Shown in pieces: positions 1 through 11,411 of a stretch of 64,000 bases of DNA. This DNA is from Gammaproteobacteria bacterium. Lineage in GTDB: Bacteria > Pseudomonadota > Gammaproteobacteria > Pseudomonadales > Azotimanducaceae. Each line of letters starts with the position of its first letter. Positions within the stretch are counted from its first letter, which is position 1. The DNA is taken from contig SMWF01000061.1 of assembly GCA_004357385.1 (NCBI GenBank), positions 1 through 64,000 on the forward strand. The letters are read 5' to 3'. The notes under the pieces were generated by a model that made no database searches, was not told the origin of the DNA, and saw only the letters and a list, made by a program, of their open reading frames with translations. The position numbers were made by a program, and so were the translations under genes.

Positions 1-92
1 GCGACAGCGGTTGAGTGTTGTCAATCGACTGACACTCGCCGACCACCTGGGCGTTCCGCGGCGCTCCAGGGCGCATAAGAGGGCGTGGCGCG
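1..92. other. Non-coding start of window upstream of sdhC
   Basis: No gene is supported here. An inverted repeat (GAGTGT at 13-18, ACACTC at 32-37, loop of 13) could be the end of a terminator for a gene outside the window, but no T-run follows it. The remaining bases are GC-rich leader sequence before the sdh promoter. Confidence 0.3.
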
Positions 93-122
93 TTGGCAGG
101 GCGCCTGGCGTTCGACTATCAT
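93..122 (+). promoter_or_regulatory. Probable sigma70 promoter of the sdh-suc operon
   Basis: TTGGCA at 93-98 and TATCAT at 117-122 are separated by 18 bp. Each hexamer matches the sigma70 consensus at five of six positions. The predicted transcript start near 129 leaves a leader of about 50 nt before sdhC. No other promoter this good is seen before sucA, so it may drive the whole sdh cluster (inference). Confidence 0.6.
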
Positions 123-176
123 GCGCTCCGCGTTTTCCCCGGTTGTTGCACATGCCGGGACGTGTTGTTCCCTGCG

Positions 177-563
177 ATGGTTCGAGAGATGAAAGCAGAT
201 CGACCGGTCTACCTGTCACTTCTGCAATTCGAGTGGCCGATGGCGGCGCTGGCGTCTATTGCGCACCGCGTTACCGGCGTGATGTTGTTTGTCGGAATCG
301 CGTTACTCTTCTATCTGTTGGATCTGGGGTTGGGGTCCGAGGAGTCCTTCGCCGAAGCGGTTGCTCTGCTGGACGAGCCGCTGCCGAAGCTGATCATCTG
401 GGGCGTCCTGGGCGCGCTGATCTTTCACTTGGTTGCCGGCGTGAAGCACCTGTTGCTGGATTTCCATGTCGGTAGCTCCCTGGAAGGCTCGCGGATCGCA
501 AGCGGCCTGAGCGTGGCCATCTCAGCGGTGCTGATCGGCATGGCCGGAGTCTGGCTGTGGTAA
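177..563 (+). CDS. sdhC: Succinate dehydrogenase cytochrome b556 subunit (SdhC)
   Basis: This is a membrane anchor of complex II; with SdhD it binds haem b and ubiquinone and holds the SdhAB catalytic subunits at the inner membrane. The 128 residues hold three hydrophobic helices, an SIAHRVTG motif at 26-33 and the haem-ligand region FHLVAGVKH at 83-91. From the ATG at 177 the protein is collinear with the E. coli protein: His30 and His84 fall at the same numbers. That decides the start over the ATG at 189. It overlaps sdhD by 7 bp and is first in the TCA cluster. Confidence 0.95.
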   Translation: MVREMKADRPVYLSLLQFEWPMAALASIAHRVTGVMLFVGIALLFYLLDLGLGSEESFAEAVALLDEPLPKLIIWGVLGALIFHLVAGVKHLLLDFHVGSSLEGSRIASGLSVAISAVLIGMAGVWLW

Positions 564-925
564 CGAACATCACCAGCTTTGGTCGTAGCGGGCTGTCGGA
601 TTTCATCGTCCAGCGGGTTTCGGCGATTGTGATCGCCGTGTACACCCTGTGTGTGGCTGGATTCTTCCTGGTGAATCCGGGCATGACCCACGAAGCACTG
701 CTGGGTTACTTCTCCAGCCTGCCGATGAAGATGTTCTCGACGCTGGCCTTGCTGTCGACCGCGGCACACGCGTGGATCGGAATGTGGACGGTGGGTACCG
801 ACTATATACGCGGCCACTACTTCGGCGCACACGCCACGGTGTACCGGATGTTCTATCAGTTCGGCTGCATGTTTGTGCTGTTCGTCTATGTGTTGTGGGG
901 CTTGCTGATTTTCTGGGGCATCTGA
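557..925 (+). CDS. sdhD: Succinate dehydrogenase hydrophobic anchor (SdhD)
   Basis: This is the second haem b and quinone-binding membrane anchor of succinate dehydrogenase. The 122 residues form three transmembrane segments. The motif [14 protein letters not shown] begins at His71, the position of the SdhD haem ligand in E. coli. It starts with GTG at 557 inside the end of sdhC, indicating translational coupling, and sdhA follows after 5 bp. Confidence 0.95.
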   Translation: MVTNITSFGRSGLSDFIVQRVSAIVIAVYTLCVAGFFLVNPGMTHEALLGYFSSLPMKMFSTLALLSTAAHAWIGMWTVGTDYIRGHYFGAHATVYRMFYQFGCMFVLFVYVLWGLLIFWGI

Positions 926-930
926 GATCC

Positions 931-2700
931 ATGGCTAGGAAAATGGAATTCGACGTGGTGATCGTGGGTGGCGGCGGTGCGGGCCTGCGCGCGTCGCTGC
1001 AACTCGCTCAGTCGGGTCTCAACGCTGCGGTAATTTCGAAGGTCTTTCCGACCCGCTCGCATACCGTATCTGCTCAGGGCGGCATCACGTGCGCCATTGG
1101 CAGCGATGACCCGAATGACGATTGGCGCTGGCACATGTACGACACCGTGAAGGGGTCGGACTACATCGGTGATCAGGAAGCCATTGAGTACATGTGCAGT
1201 GAGGGCCCCCGGGCGGTGTACGAACTCGAGCACATGGGTTTACCGTTCTCGCGCACCGAGTCCGGCCGGATTTACCAGCGCCCGTTCGGGGGACAATCGA
1301 AAGATTACGGTAAGGGAGGCCAGGCGGCGCGCACCTGCGCGGCAGCGGATCGCACCGGCCATGCGTTGCTGCATACCCTGTATCAGGCCAACCTGAAAGC
1401 CAATGCGACGTTTCTGTCGGAATGGTTCGCGGTCGATCTGGTGAAGAATCAGGATGGGGTCGTAGTCGGGGTAATCGCCATCGAGATCGAGACCGGCGAG
1501 ACGGTATTCGTGGAGTCCAAGGCGACGGTGCTCGCCACCGGCGGCGCAGGTCAGATCTATGCGGAAACCACCAATGCATTGATGAACACGGGTGACGGTT
1601 TGGGCATGGCGCTACGGGCTGGCTTTCCGGTGCAGGACATCGAAATGTGGCAGTTCCATCCGACCGGCATCGCTGGGGCCAGCGTGCTGGTTACGGAGGG
1701 ATGCCGCGGAGAAGGCGGATATCTGATCAACTCCGATGGCGAGCGTTTCATGGAGCGTTACGCCCCGACGGCGAAGGATCTCGCCGGCCGCGACGTGGTC
1801 GCGCGCTCAATGGTCATCGAGATGATGGAGGGGCGCGGCTGCGGGCCCAATGCCGATTACCTGTTGTTGAAGCTGGATCACCTCGGTGAAGAGGTACTGA
1901 ACAGCCGCTTGCCGGGCGTTCTCGAGCTGTCGCGAACCTTTGCCCGGGTGGATCCCGTCAGGGAGCCGATTCCCGTGGTGCCCACCTGTCATTACATGAT
2001 GGGTGGTCTGCCGACCGCGGTCAGCGGCCAGGCGCTGACGGTTGACGCGGCGGGCAACGATCAACCCATCGAGGGGCTCTATGCCATAGGAGAGGCCGCG
2101 TGTGTTTCCGTGCATGGGGCCAACCGGCTGGGTGGCAACTCGCTGCTCGACCTGGTCGTGTTCGGCCGCGCGGCGGGCAAACACATCGAGGAAGTGCTGC
2201 GCGCGGGCGGCATCAGTCACCGCAACGCCAGCGAATCGGATATCGACGCCGCCATGGCGCGACTCGAGCGCTGGAACAGCTCGACGGAAGGTGAGTCAGT
2301 TGCACAGCTGCGCACCGCACTGCAGAAAGTCATGCAGAGCCGGTTCGGTGTTTTTCGCACCGGCGAAGCGATGCAGGCCGGTAAGCGGGAAATTGCCGAA
2401 CTGCGCGAACGGATCGCGAATGCGTACCTGGCAGACAAAAGCACTGCGTTCAACACCGCGCGTATGGAGGCGCTGGAGCTGGACAACCTGTTGGAGGTGG
2501 CCGAAGCGACCGCGATCGCGGCCGAGGAACGCAAGGAGAGCCGCGGTGCCCACGCGCGCGACGATTTCAAGGAACGCGACGACGAAAACTGGTTGTGCCA
2601 CTCGCTATACTTCCCGTCCGACCAGCGGGTCGGCAAGCGTGGCGTGAATTTCGCCCCGAAGTTGGTCGACACCTTCCAACCGACCATACGTCAGTACTGA
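931..2700 (+). CDS. sdhA: Succinate dehydrogenase flavoprotein subunit (SdhA)
   Basis: This catalytic subunit oxidises succinate to fumarate and passes electrons through FAD to the SdhB iron-sulfur clusters. Its 589 residues match the usual length. Visible are the N-terminal dinucleotide fold ([11 protein letters not shown], 11-21), the [11 protein letters not shown] motif with the FAD-linking His44, and the conserved [18 protein letters not shown] segment near residue 395. ATG 931 is used; ATG 943 is an in-frame alternative just before the FAD motif. Spacing to sdhB is 12 bp. Confidence 0.97.
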   Translation: MARKMEFDVVIVGGGGAGLRASLQLAQSGLNAAVISKVFPTRSHTVSAQGGITCAIGSDDPNDDWRWHMYDTVKGSDYIGDQEAIEYMCSEGPRAVYELEHMGLPFSRTESGRIYQRPFGGQSKDYGKGGQAARTCAAADRTGHALLHTLYQANLKANATFLSEWFAVDLVKNQDGVVVGVIAIEIETGETVFVESKATVLATGGAGQIYAETTNALMNTGDGLGMALRAGFPVQDIEMWQFHPTGIAGASVLVTEGCRGEGGYLINSDGERFMERYAPTAKDLAGRDVVARSMVIEMMEGRGCGPNADYLLLKLDHLGEEVLNSRLPGVLELSRTFARVDPVREPIPVVPTCHYMMGGLPTAVSGQALTVDAAGNDQPIEGLYAIGEAACVSVHGANRLGGNSLLDLVVFGRAAGKHIEEVLRAGGISHRNASESDIDAAMARLERWNSSTEGESVAQLRTALQKVMQSRFGVFRTGEAMQAGKREIAELRERIANAYLADKSTAFNTARMEALELDNLLEVAEATAIAAEERKESRGAHARDDFKERDDENWLCHSLYFPSDQRVGKRGVNFAPKLVDTFQPTIRQY

Positions 2701-2712
2701 TTCGAGGACCCC

Positions 2713-3426
2713 ATGGCATCGCTCATCGTCAGCATCTACCGTTACGATCCGGACCAGGACGAAGCGCCCTACATGCAGGACACCACCATCGAACTGCCCG
2801 AGGGGCGGGATCCGATGGTGTTGCAGGTGCTCGAAGATCTGAAGGCGGCGGATCCGTCGCTGACCTTTCGCCGTTCCTGCCGGGAAGGCGTGTGCGGCTC
2901 GGACGGGATCAACATGAACGGCCGCAACGGCCTGGCGTGCATCACCCCGGTTTCGGAAGTCGCCAAGCGCGGCAAGCTGGCGCTGCGTCCACTGCCCGGT
3001 TTGCCGGTGATCCGCGATCTGGTCATCGACATGAGCCAGTTCTACAAGCAATACGAGAAGGTGCAACCCTATCTCATCAACGACACGCCGCCGCCGGCCC
3101 AGGAACGCCTGCAGTCGCCGGAAGATCGCGCCAAGCTGGACGGATTGTACGAGTGCATCCTGTGCGCGTGTTGCTCGACCGCGTGTCCGTCATTCTGGTG
3201 GAACCCGGACAAGTTCATCGGCCCGGCCGGACTGCTGCAGGCCTATCGCTTTCTGGTGGACAGTCGGGACACCGCAACGGACGAACGCCTCGCCGTGCTG
3301 GACGATCCGTTCAGCGTGTTTCGCTGCCGCGGGATCATGAACTGCGTCAGCGTCTGTCCCAAGGGTCTGAATCCGACGCGAGCCATCGGCAAAATTCGTA
3401 CGATGCTGCTCCAGCAGGGGACCTGA
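2713..3426 (+). CDS. sdhB: Succinate dehydrogenase iron-sulfur subunit (SdhB)
   Basis: It carries the [2Fe-2S], [4Fe-4S] and [3Fe-4S] clusters that link FAD in SdhA to ubiquinone. The 237 residues include CREGVCGSDG with its downstream Cys (ferredoxin-type cluster), CILCACCSTACP, and CRGIMNCVSVCP near the C-terminus. A GAGGA ribosome site precedes ATG 2713. It is the last sdh gene, and sucA follows after about 70 bp. Confidence 0.97.
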   Translation: MASLIVSIYRYDPDQDEAPYMQDTTIELPEGRDPMVLQVLEDLKAADPSLTFRRSCREGVCGSDGINMNGRNGLACITPVSEVAKRGKLALRPLPGLPVIRDLVIDMSQFYKQYEKVQPYLINDTPPPAQERLQSPEDRAKLDGLYECILCACCSTACPSFWWNPDKFIGPAGLLQAYRFLVDSRDTATDERLAVLDDPFSVFRCRGIMNCVSVCPKGLNPTRAIGKIRTMLLQQGT

Positions 3427-3495
3427 CGCCGCAACGAATTCCTCCACCACTGCTACAATCTGCAGCCTTGCTTGATCTCATTCGGCGGAGCACCG

Positions 3496-6330
3496 ATGGC
3501 TGAGTCTTTCCTCGAACGCATGCGGAGCAGCTCGCACCTATCCGGCGGCAATGTGGGCTACGTGGAAGCGCTGTTCGAGTCGTTTCTGGACGATCCGAAC
3601 GCCGTGCCCGAAGAATGGCGCGAGTACTTCGACAAGCTGCCCACGGTGGCGGGCGCGATCGGCGCCGATGTGCCACACAGCACCATCGTCAAGCACTTCG
3701 AGATCCTTGGCCGGAACCGGTTGCGGGCGCGGCCGGAATCCGTCAGCACCGACATTTCCTCGGCGCACGAGCAAAAGCAGATGCGGGTTACGGAGCTGAT
3801 CAGCGCATTCCGTCATCGCGGCCACAAGCGGGCCGCGATCGATCCCCTCCGGATGATGCAGCGCCCGCCGACGCCGGTGCTCGATCTTGCCTACCACCAC
3901 CTGTCCGCGGCGGATCTCGAGACGGTGTTCCGGGCGGGTTCGTTCTTCTACGGTGAAGAGAAAGTCAAGCTGCGGGACATCCTGGACGCGCTGGACCGCA
4001 CCTATTGCGGCTCCGTGGGCTCGGAGTACATGCACATTGTCGACGTCGCGGAGCAGAGCTGGGTCCAACAGCGCCTTGAGAGCGTGCGCTCACAGCCAAC
4101 CTACGGGCCCGACGTCCAGCGCATGATTTTCGAACGCCTGACGGCCGCAGAAGGGCTCGAGAGGTACCTCCACGGCCGCTACCCTGGGACCAAACGCTTT
4201 GGCCTGGAGGGCGCCGAAAGCTTGATCCCGATGCTGCACGAAGGGTTGCAACGGCTCGGCAGCCACGGTGTGGTGGAAACCGTGATCGGGATGGCGCACC
4301 GGGGTCGCCTGAACGTGCTCGTGAACATCCTGGGCAAGCACCCGGGCGAGTTGTTCGATGAGTTCGAAGGCCGGTTGCCGGAGACCGTGGGATCCGGTGA
4401 CGTCAAATATCACCAGGGGTTTTCCTCCAACGTGACTACGCCGGGCGGAGAAATGCATCTGGCGCTGGCGTTCAACCCGTCGCATCTGGAAATTGCCGGA
4501 CCCGTCGTGGAAGGGTCGGTTCGGGCTCGACAGGATCGCCGCGAGGATTACGAAGGCGATCTCGTGGTCCCAATCCTGATTCATGGGGATGCGGCGTTTG
4601 CCGCCCAGGGCGTGGTGATGGAGACGTTTCAGATGTCCCAGACCCGGGGTTTCAAGGTAGGTGGCACCATTCACATCATCATTAACAACCAGATCGGCTT
4701 TACCACCCACCGTCAGGACGATGCCCGGTCGACTGAGTACTGCACCGAGGTCGCGCGGATGGTTCAGGCGCCGATCTTTCACGTCAATGGCGACGATCCC
4801 GAGGCGGTGCTGTTCGTCACGCAGGTCGCCATCGATTACCGCATGCAGTTCCGCAAGGACGTGGTGATCGATCTGGTCTGTTATCGGAGGCGCGGCCACA
4901 ACGAAGCCGAAGAACCGATGAAGACCCAGCCGCTGATGTACAAAGCCATCCGCCAGCACCCGACCACGCGTGCGGTATACGCAGAGCGGTTGATCGAAGC
5001 AGGGGTCGTTTCAGCCGAAGAGGCGGCGCAGAGCGCGGAACGCTACCGCGATGCGCTGGATGCAGGCGAGCATGTCGCTCTGAGCCTGGTCGAAAAACCG
5101 AATAAGGCGTTGTTCGTCGACTGGACGCCTTACATCGGGCACGAATGGACGACACCCGCGGACACCCGGGTCGATCGCCTCAAGTTGAAAGAACTGGCGG
5201 CGAAACTGGCGCAGTTTCCCGAGGGTTTCGTGCTGCACCGGCAGGTCACTCGAATCATCGAGGACCGGCACAAGATGTCGGCCGGGGCGATGCCCATCAA
5301 CTGGGGTTACGCCGAGGTCATGGCGTATGCCACTTTGCTGGACGAAGGCAATCCGATCCGGTTGACCGGCCAGGACGTGGGCGTAGGGACCTTCTCGCAC
5401 CGCCATGCGGCGTTCCACAATCAACGCACCGGGCGGCGCTACATTCCGCTCAATCATCTGGCGGCACAACCGACCTTCGACCTGTACGACACGTTGCTGT
5501 CCGAGGAGGCCGTGCTCGCCTTCGAGTACGGTTACGCGACGACCAGCCCGACTGCACTGGTCGTCTGGGAGGCGCAGTTCGGCGACTTCGCCAACGGGGC
5601 GCAGGTGGTGATCGACCAGTTCATCACCAGTGGCGAGCACAAGTGGGAAAGGCTGTGTGGATTGGTGCTGTTGCTACCGCACGGATATGAAGGTGCCGGG
5701 CCCGAGCATTCGTCGGCGCGCGTGGAGCGCTATCTGCAGATGGCCGCCGAACACAACATTCAGGTGTGCGTGCCCACGACGCCTGCCCAGGTCTTTCACA
5801 TGTTGCGGCGCCAGGTCCGTCGACCGCTGCGCAAGCCGCTGGTCGCCTTGACCCCGAAGAGCCTGCTGCGGCATCGGCTGGCGGTATCCACCCTCGAGGA
5901 GTTGGCCGATGGAAGCTTTCGCGCCGTGCTCGGCGAGCTGGACGGCCTCGATCCCCAAGCCGTGGAACGGGTCATCCTGTGTAGCGGCAAGGTGTACTAC
6001 GAACTTCTGGAACGGCGCCGGGAGGACGGGGTCGAGAATGTTGCCATCGTTCGCATGGAGCAGCTGTACCCGTTTCCCGAGTCCGAGCTCGCGGCGGCGA
6101 TTGCGGTTTACGGCAATCTCAAGGACGTCATCTGGTGCCAGGAAGAGCCGATGAACCAGGGTGCCTGGTATGCCCAGCAGCATCACATGCGACGGGTAGT
6201 CCTGCGTCACGACGACTCGTTGTATCTGACGTATGCGGGACGCGAAGCATCGGCAGCGCCGGCGGCCGGGTACATGCAGCGCCACCTGGAAGAGCAGAAT
6301 CGATTGGTTGAGGATGCACTGTACGGTTAG
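3496..6330 (+). CDS. sucA: 2-oxoglutarate dehydrogenase E1 component (SucA)
   Basis: This thiamine-diphosphate enzyme decarboxylates 2-oxoglutarate and transfers the succinyl group to the lipoyl arm of SucB. The 944-residue length is typical. The N-terminal segment ending in PNAVPEEWREYF is the usual family start; GMAHRGRLN and the C-terminal transketolase-like domain are present. ATG 3496 has a GGCGGAG site 5 bp upstream. A TACAAT at 3454-3459 in the sdhB-sucA spacer could be a -10 element, but no convincing -35 was found. Confidence 0.97.
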   Translation: MAESFLERMRSSSHLSGGNVGYVEALFESFLDDPNAVPEEWREYFDKLPTVAGAIGADVPHSTIVKHFEILGRNRLRARPESVSTDISSAHEQKQMRVTELISAFRHRGHKRAAIDPLRMMQRPPTPVLDLAYHHLSAADLETVFRAGSFFYGEEKVKLRDILDALDRTYCGSVGSEYMHIVDVAEQSWVQQRLESVRSQPTYGPDVQRMIFERLTAAEGLERYLHGRYPGTKRFGLEGAESLIPMLHEGLQRLGSHGVVETVIGMAHRGRLNVLVNILGKHPGELFDEFEGRLPETVGSGDVKYHQGFSSNVTTPGGEMHLALAFNPSHLEIAGPVVEGSVRARQDRREDYEGDLVVPILIHGDAAFAAQGVVMETFQMSQTRGFKVGGTIHIIINNQIGFTTHRQDDARSTEYCTEVARMVQAPIFHVNGDDPEAVLFVTQVAIDYRMQFRKDVVIDLVCYRRRGHNEAEEPMKTQPLMYKAIRQHPTTRAVYAERLIEAGVVSAEEAAQSAERYRDALDAGEHVALSLVEKPNKALFVDWTPYIGHEWTTPADTRVDRLKLKELAAKLAQFPEGFVLHRQVTRIIEDRHKMSAGAMPINWGYAEVMAYATLLDEGNPIRLTGQDVGVGTFSHRHAAFHNQRTGRRYIPLNHLAAQPTFDLYDTLLSEEAVLAFEYGYATTSPTALVVWEAQFGDFANGAQVVIDQFITSGEHKWERLCGLVLLLPHGYEGAGPEHSSARVERYLQMAAEHNIQVCVPTTPAQVFHMLRRQVRRPLRKPLVALTPKSLLRHRLAVSTLEELADGSFRAVLGELDGLDPQAVERVILCSGKVYYELLERRREDGVENVAIVRMEQLYPFPESELAAAIAVYGNLKDVIWCQEEPMNQGAWYAQQHHMRRVVLRHDDSLYLTYAGREASAAPAAGYMQRHLEEQNRLVEDALYG

Positions 6331-6502
6331 CAGGTCTGCAAGGCCTTGCCTTGCAGAAGGGTCAGGTCTGCAAGGCCTTGCCTTGCAGAAGGGTCAGGTC
6401 TGCAAGGCCTTGCCTTGCGACGGGTCAGGTCTGCAAGGCGAAAGGCTTGCGGACAGATTAGGTGCGAAGCTGAGCAGCGGCAGCTAGCGCAGCAAAGCTG
6501 CC
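6331..6502 (+). repeat. Tandem hairpin-forming repeat array between sucA and sucB
   Basis: A 32-bp unit starting CAGGTCTGCAAGG is present at 6331-6362 and 6363-6394, with a 31-bp variant at 6395-6425 and a diverged copy from 6426. Copies 1 and 2 form a perfect 9-bp stem, TCTGCAAGG paired with CCTTGCAGA around a CCTTG loop. The fourth can fold with a GAAA-containing loop. A different hairpin (GGCAGCT at 6479-6485 with AGCTGCC at 6496-6502) follows. No T-runs are present, so these are not classic terminators. Open frames run through the repeats, but nothing indicates they are coding. Confidence 0.85.
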
Positions 6503-6523
6503 CTAGCAGCTTAGGGAGTGAGT

Positions 6524-9210
<2,687 letters not shown>

Positions 9211-9223
9211 CGAGCAACAATCG

Positions 9224-10393
9224 ATGAACTTACATGAGTATCAGGCGAAGCAGCTGTTCGCCGAGTATGGACTCCCCGTCTCGAAGGGCATCGCGGTGGA
9301 TACTGCGGATGCGGCGGTGGCTGCGACCGCCGAAATTGGCGGCGACCGCTGGGTGGTCAAGGTTCAGGTTCACGCGGGTGGCCGCGGTAAGGCCGGCGGC
9401 GTCGAACTGGTGGATGACCCGGAAGCGGCCCGAGTGTTCGCCGCCAAGTGGCTGCGCAAGAATCTGGTCACGATTCAGACCGACGCGAAGGGGCAGCCGG
9501 TCAGCAAAATCTATGTTGAAAGTTGCGCCGACATCGATCGGGAACTGTACCTGGGCGCGGTCATCGACCGGGCTTTACGGCGCGTGGTGTTCATGGCATC
9601 CACCGAGGGTGGAGTGGAGATCGAGACGGTCGCGCGGGAGACCCCCGAGAAAATCATTCGCACGATCATCGATCCCTATGTCGGGGCGCAGCCGTATCAG
9701 GGCAGGCAGATGGCCTTCGCGCTTGGCCTGGAGGGACCTCAGGTTCGTCAGTTCACGGATCTGTTCGTCAATCTGGCGCGCCTGTTTCGGGAATTGGATT
9801 GTTCGCTGGTCGAGGTGAACCCCCTGGTGGTGACGGCAGCCGGCGACGTTCACTGTCTTGACGCGAAGATCACAATCGACGGCAACGCGATGTTCCGGCA
9901 GCGACGCCTTGCCCAGATGCACGATCCGTCCCAGGAGGACGAACGCGAGGCCGAGGCGGCGGACTTCAATCTCAACTACGTAGCGCTCGATGGCGACATC
10001 GGATGCATGGTCAATGGCGCTGGGCTGGCCATGGGCACCATGGACCTGGTTAAGCTGCACGGCGGCGAGCCGGCCAATTTTCTGGACGTCGGCGGCGGCG
10101 CGACCAAGGAAGGCGTGTCGGAAGCCTTCAAGATCATCCTGTCGGATCAGAATGTGCGTGCGGTGCTGATCAACATTTTCGGGGGGATCGTCAGTTGCGC
10201 AACGATTGCCGAAGGGATCATTGGCGCGGTCAAGGAGATTGGGGTGGAGGTGCCCGTGGTGGTGCGCTTCGAAGGCAACAATGCGGCTCAAGGCAGTGAG
10301 ATTCTTGCGGCCAGCGATGTCAACATCCTGACGGCCCAGGGGCTGGTGGACGCGGCCGAGAAAGTCGTCGCTGCCGCGAGACAAGCCGCATGA
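9224..10393 (+). CDS. sucC: Succinyl-CoA synthetase beta subunit (SucC)
   Basis: This ATP-grasp subunit makes ATP or GTP from succinyl-CoA together with SucD. The 389 residues begin [12 protein letters not shown], the standard family start, and contain [16 protein letters not shown] (nucleotide binding) and the C-terminal domain [12 protein letters not shown] 9224 is 13 bp after lpd. The stop overlaps the sucD start as ATGA. Confidence 0.97.
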   Translation: MNLHEYQAKQLFAEYGLPVSKGIAVDTADAAVAATAEIGGDRWVVKVQVHAGGRGKAGGVELVDDPEAARVFAAKWLRKNLVTIQTDAKGQPVSKIYVESCADIDRELYLGAVIDRALRRVVFMASTEGGVEIETVARETPEKIIRTIIDPYVGAQPYQGRQMAFALGLEGPQVRQFTDLFVNLARLFRELDCSLVEVNPLVVTAAGDVHCLDAKITIDGNAMFRQRRLAQMHDPSQEDEREAEAADFNLNYVALDGDIGCMVNGAGLAMGTMDLVKLHGGEPANFLDVGGGATKEGVSEAFKIILSDQNVRAVLINIFGGIVSCATIAEGIIGAVKEIGVEVPVVVRFEGNNAAQGSEILAASDVNILTAQGLVDAAEKVVAAARQAA

Positions 10394-11262
10394 GCATCCT
10401 CATCGACAAGGACACTAACGTAGTGGTGCAGGGGTTCACCGGTTCGCAGGGTACCCTGCACAGCGAACAGGCGCTGGCCTATGGCACCCGGCTGGTGGGT
10501 GGCGTCACGCCCGGCAAAGGTGGCACGGAACATCTTGGACTGCCGGTGTTCAACACGGTTCGCGATGCGGTGGACGCGGGCGCGACGGCGAGCGTAATTT
10601 ACGTACCGGCCGCCTATGGCATGGACTCGATTCTCGAAGCGGCCGATGCGGGTATCGAGCTGATCGTGTGCATTACCGAGGGTATTCCTACGCTCGACAT
10701 GCTGACGGTGAAAGCGTTGCTCGATACCATGGGAACGCGGCTGGTCGGGCCGAATTGTCCCGGTGTGATCACCCCCGGAGAATGCAAAATAGGCATTATG
10801 CCCGGCGACATCCACCTGCCCGGCAAGGTGGGTGTGGTATCCCGCTCAGGCACTCTGACCTATGAAGCAGTGAAGCAAACCACCGACCGCGGCTACGGGC
10901 AGAGCACTTGTGTCGGGATCGGAGGCGATCCCATCCCAGGGAGCCATTTCATCGACATACTGGCGTTGTTCGAAGCGGATCCCGCGACCGAGGCCATCGT
11001 CATGGTGGGTGAGATCGGTGGCACCGCGGAAGAGGAGGCCGCGGAGTACATCGCCGGCAACGTATCGAAACCGGTGGTTGCCTACATCGCCGGCGTGACC
11101 GCGCCGCCGGGAAAGCGCATGGGCCATGCCGGCGCCATCATCGCGGGTGGCAAGGGCACGGCCGCGGACAAGTTCGGCGCGCTGGAGGCCGCCGGGGTAA
11201 AAACGGTGCGCAGCCTCGCCGACATCGGGTCAGGGCTCGCCGAAGTCACCGGTTGGGATTAA
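10390..11262 (+). CDS. sucD: Succinyl-CoA synthetase alpha subunit (SucD)
   Basis: This CoA-binding subunit is phosphorylated on His during catalysis. The 290 residues start [18 protein letters not shown], contain the [13 protein letters not shown] segment, and carry the phosphohistidine region [11 protein letters not shown] near residue 245. It is translationally coupled to sucC by a 4-bp overlap and is the last gene of the TCA cluster. Confidence 0.97.
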   Translation: MSILIDKDTNVVVQGFTGSQGTLHSEQALAYGTRLVGGVTPGKGGTEHLGLPVFNTVRDAVDAGATASVIYVPAAYGMDSILEAADAGIELIVCITEGIPTLDMLTVKALLDTMGTRLVGPNCPGVITPGECKIGIMPGDIHLPGKVGVVSRSGTLTYEAVKQTTDRGYGQSTCVGIGGDPIPGSHFIDILALFEADPATEAIVMVGEIGGTAEEEAAEYIAGNVSKPVVAYIAGVTAPPGKRMGHAGAIIAGGKGTAADKFGALEAAGVKTVRSLADIGSGLAEVTGWD

Positions 11263-11324
11263 CGGCTCCTCGGCCCAGGGCCTCGGCTTGCAAAAAGGCA
11301 CGGTTGCCCCCATACAGCCTATTC

Positions 11325-11371
11325 GCGTGTTGAAAAACACGCTGCCAGGGCGAGCCAGGGATGGCTCGTCC
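11325..11371. repeat. Pair of GNRA-loop hairpins between sucD and htpG
   Basis: Hairpin 1 (11325-11342) is GCGTGTT-GAAA-AACACGC, a perfect 7-bp stem. Hairpin 2 (11348-11371) pairs GGGCGAGCCA with TGGCTCGTCC around GGGA: ten pairs including one G-T. Both loops fit the stable GNRA tetraloop class. There is no T-run, so a simple intrinsic terminator is unlikely; transcript-end protection or a dispersed intergenic repeat are possible (inference). Confidence 0.75.
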
Positions 11372-11411
11372 TCTAGCGATTGACCCGATTGGATTGTAAC
11401 TAGGACCGCAA

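Noticed and set aside
6331-6450. CRISPR-like array
   Set aside because: The units are directly tandem, with no unique spacers of constant length and no cas genes.
6233-6487. Open frame through the sucA-sucB repeats encoding repeated GLQGLAL-like peptides
   Set aside because: The repeat comes from the hairpin DNA unit; unit 3 is 31 bp, so the frame shifts, and there is no ribosome site.
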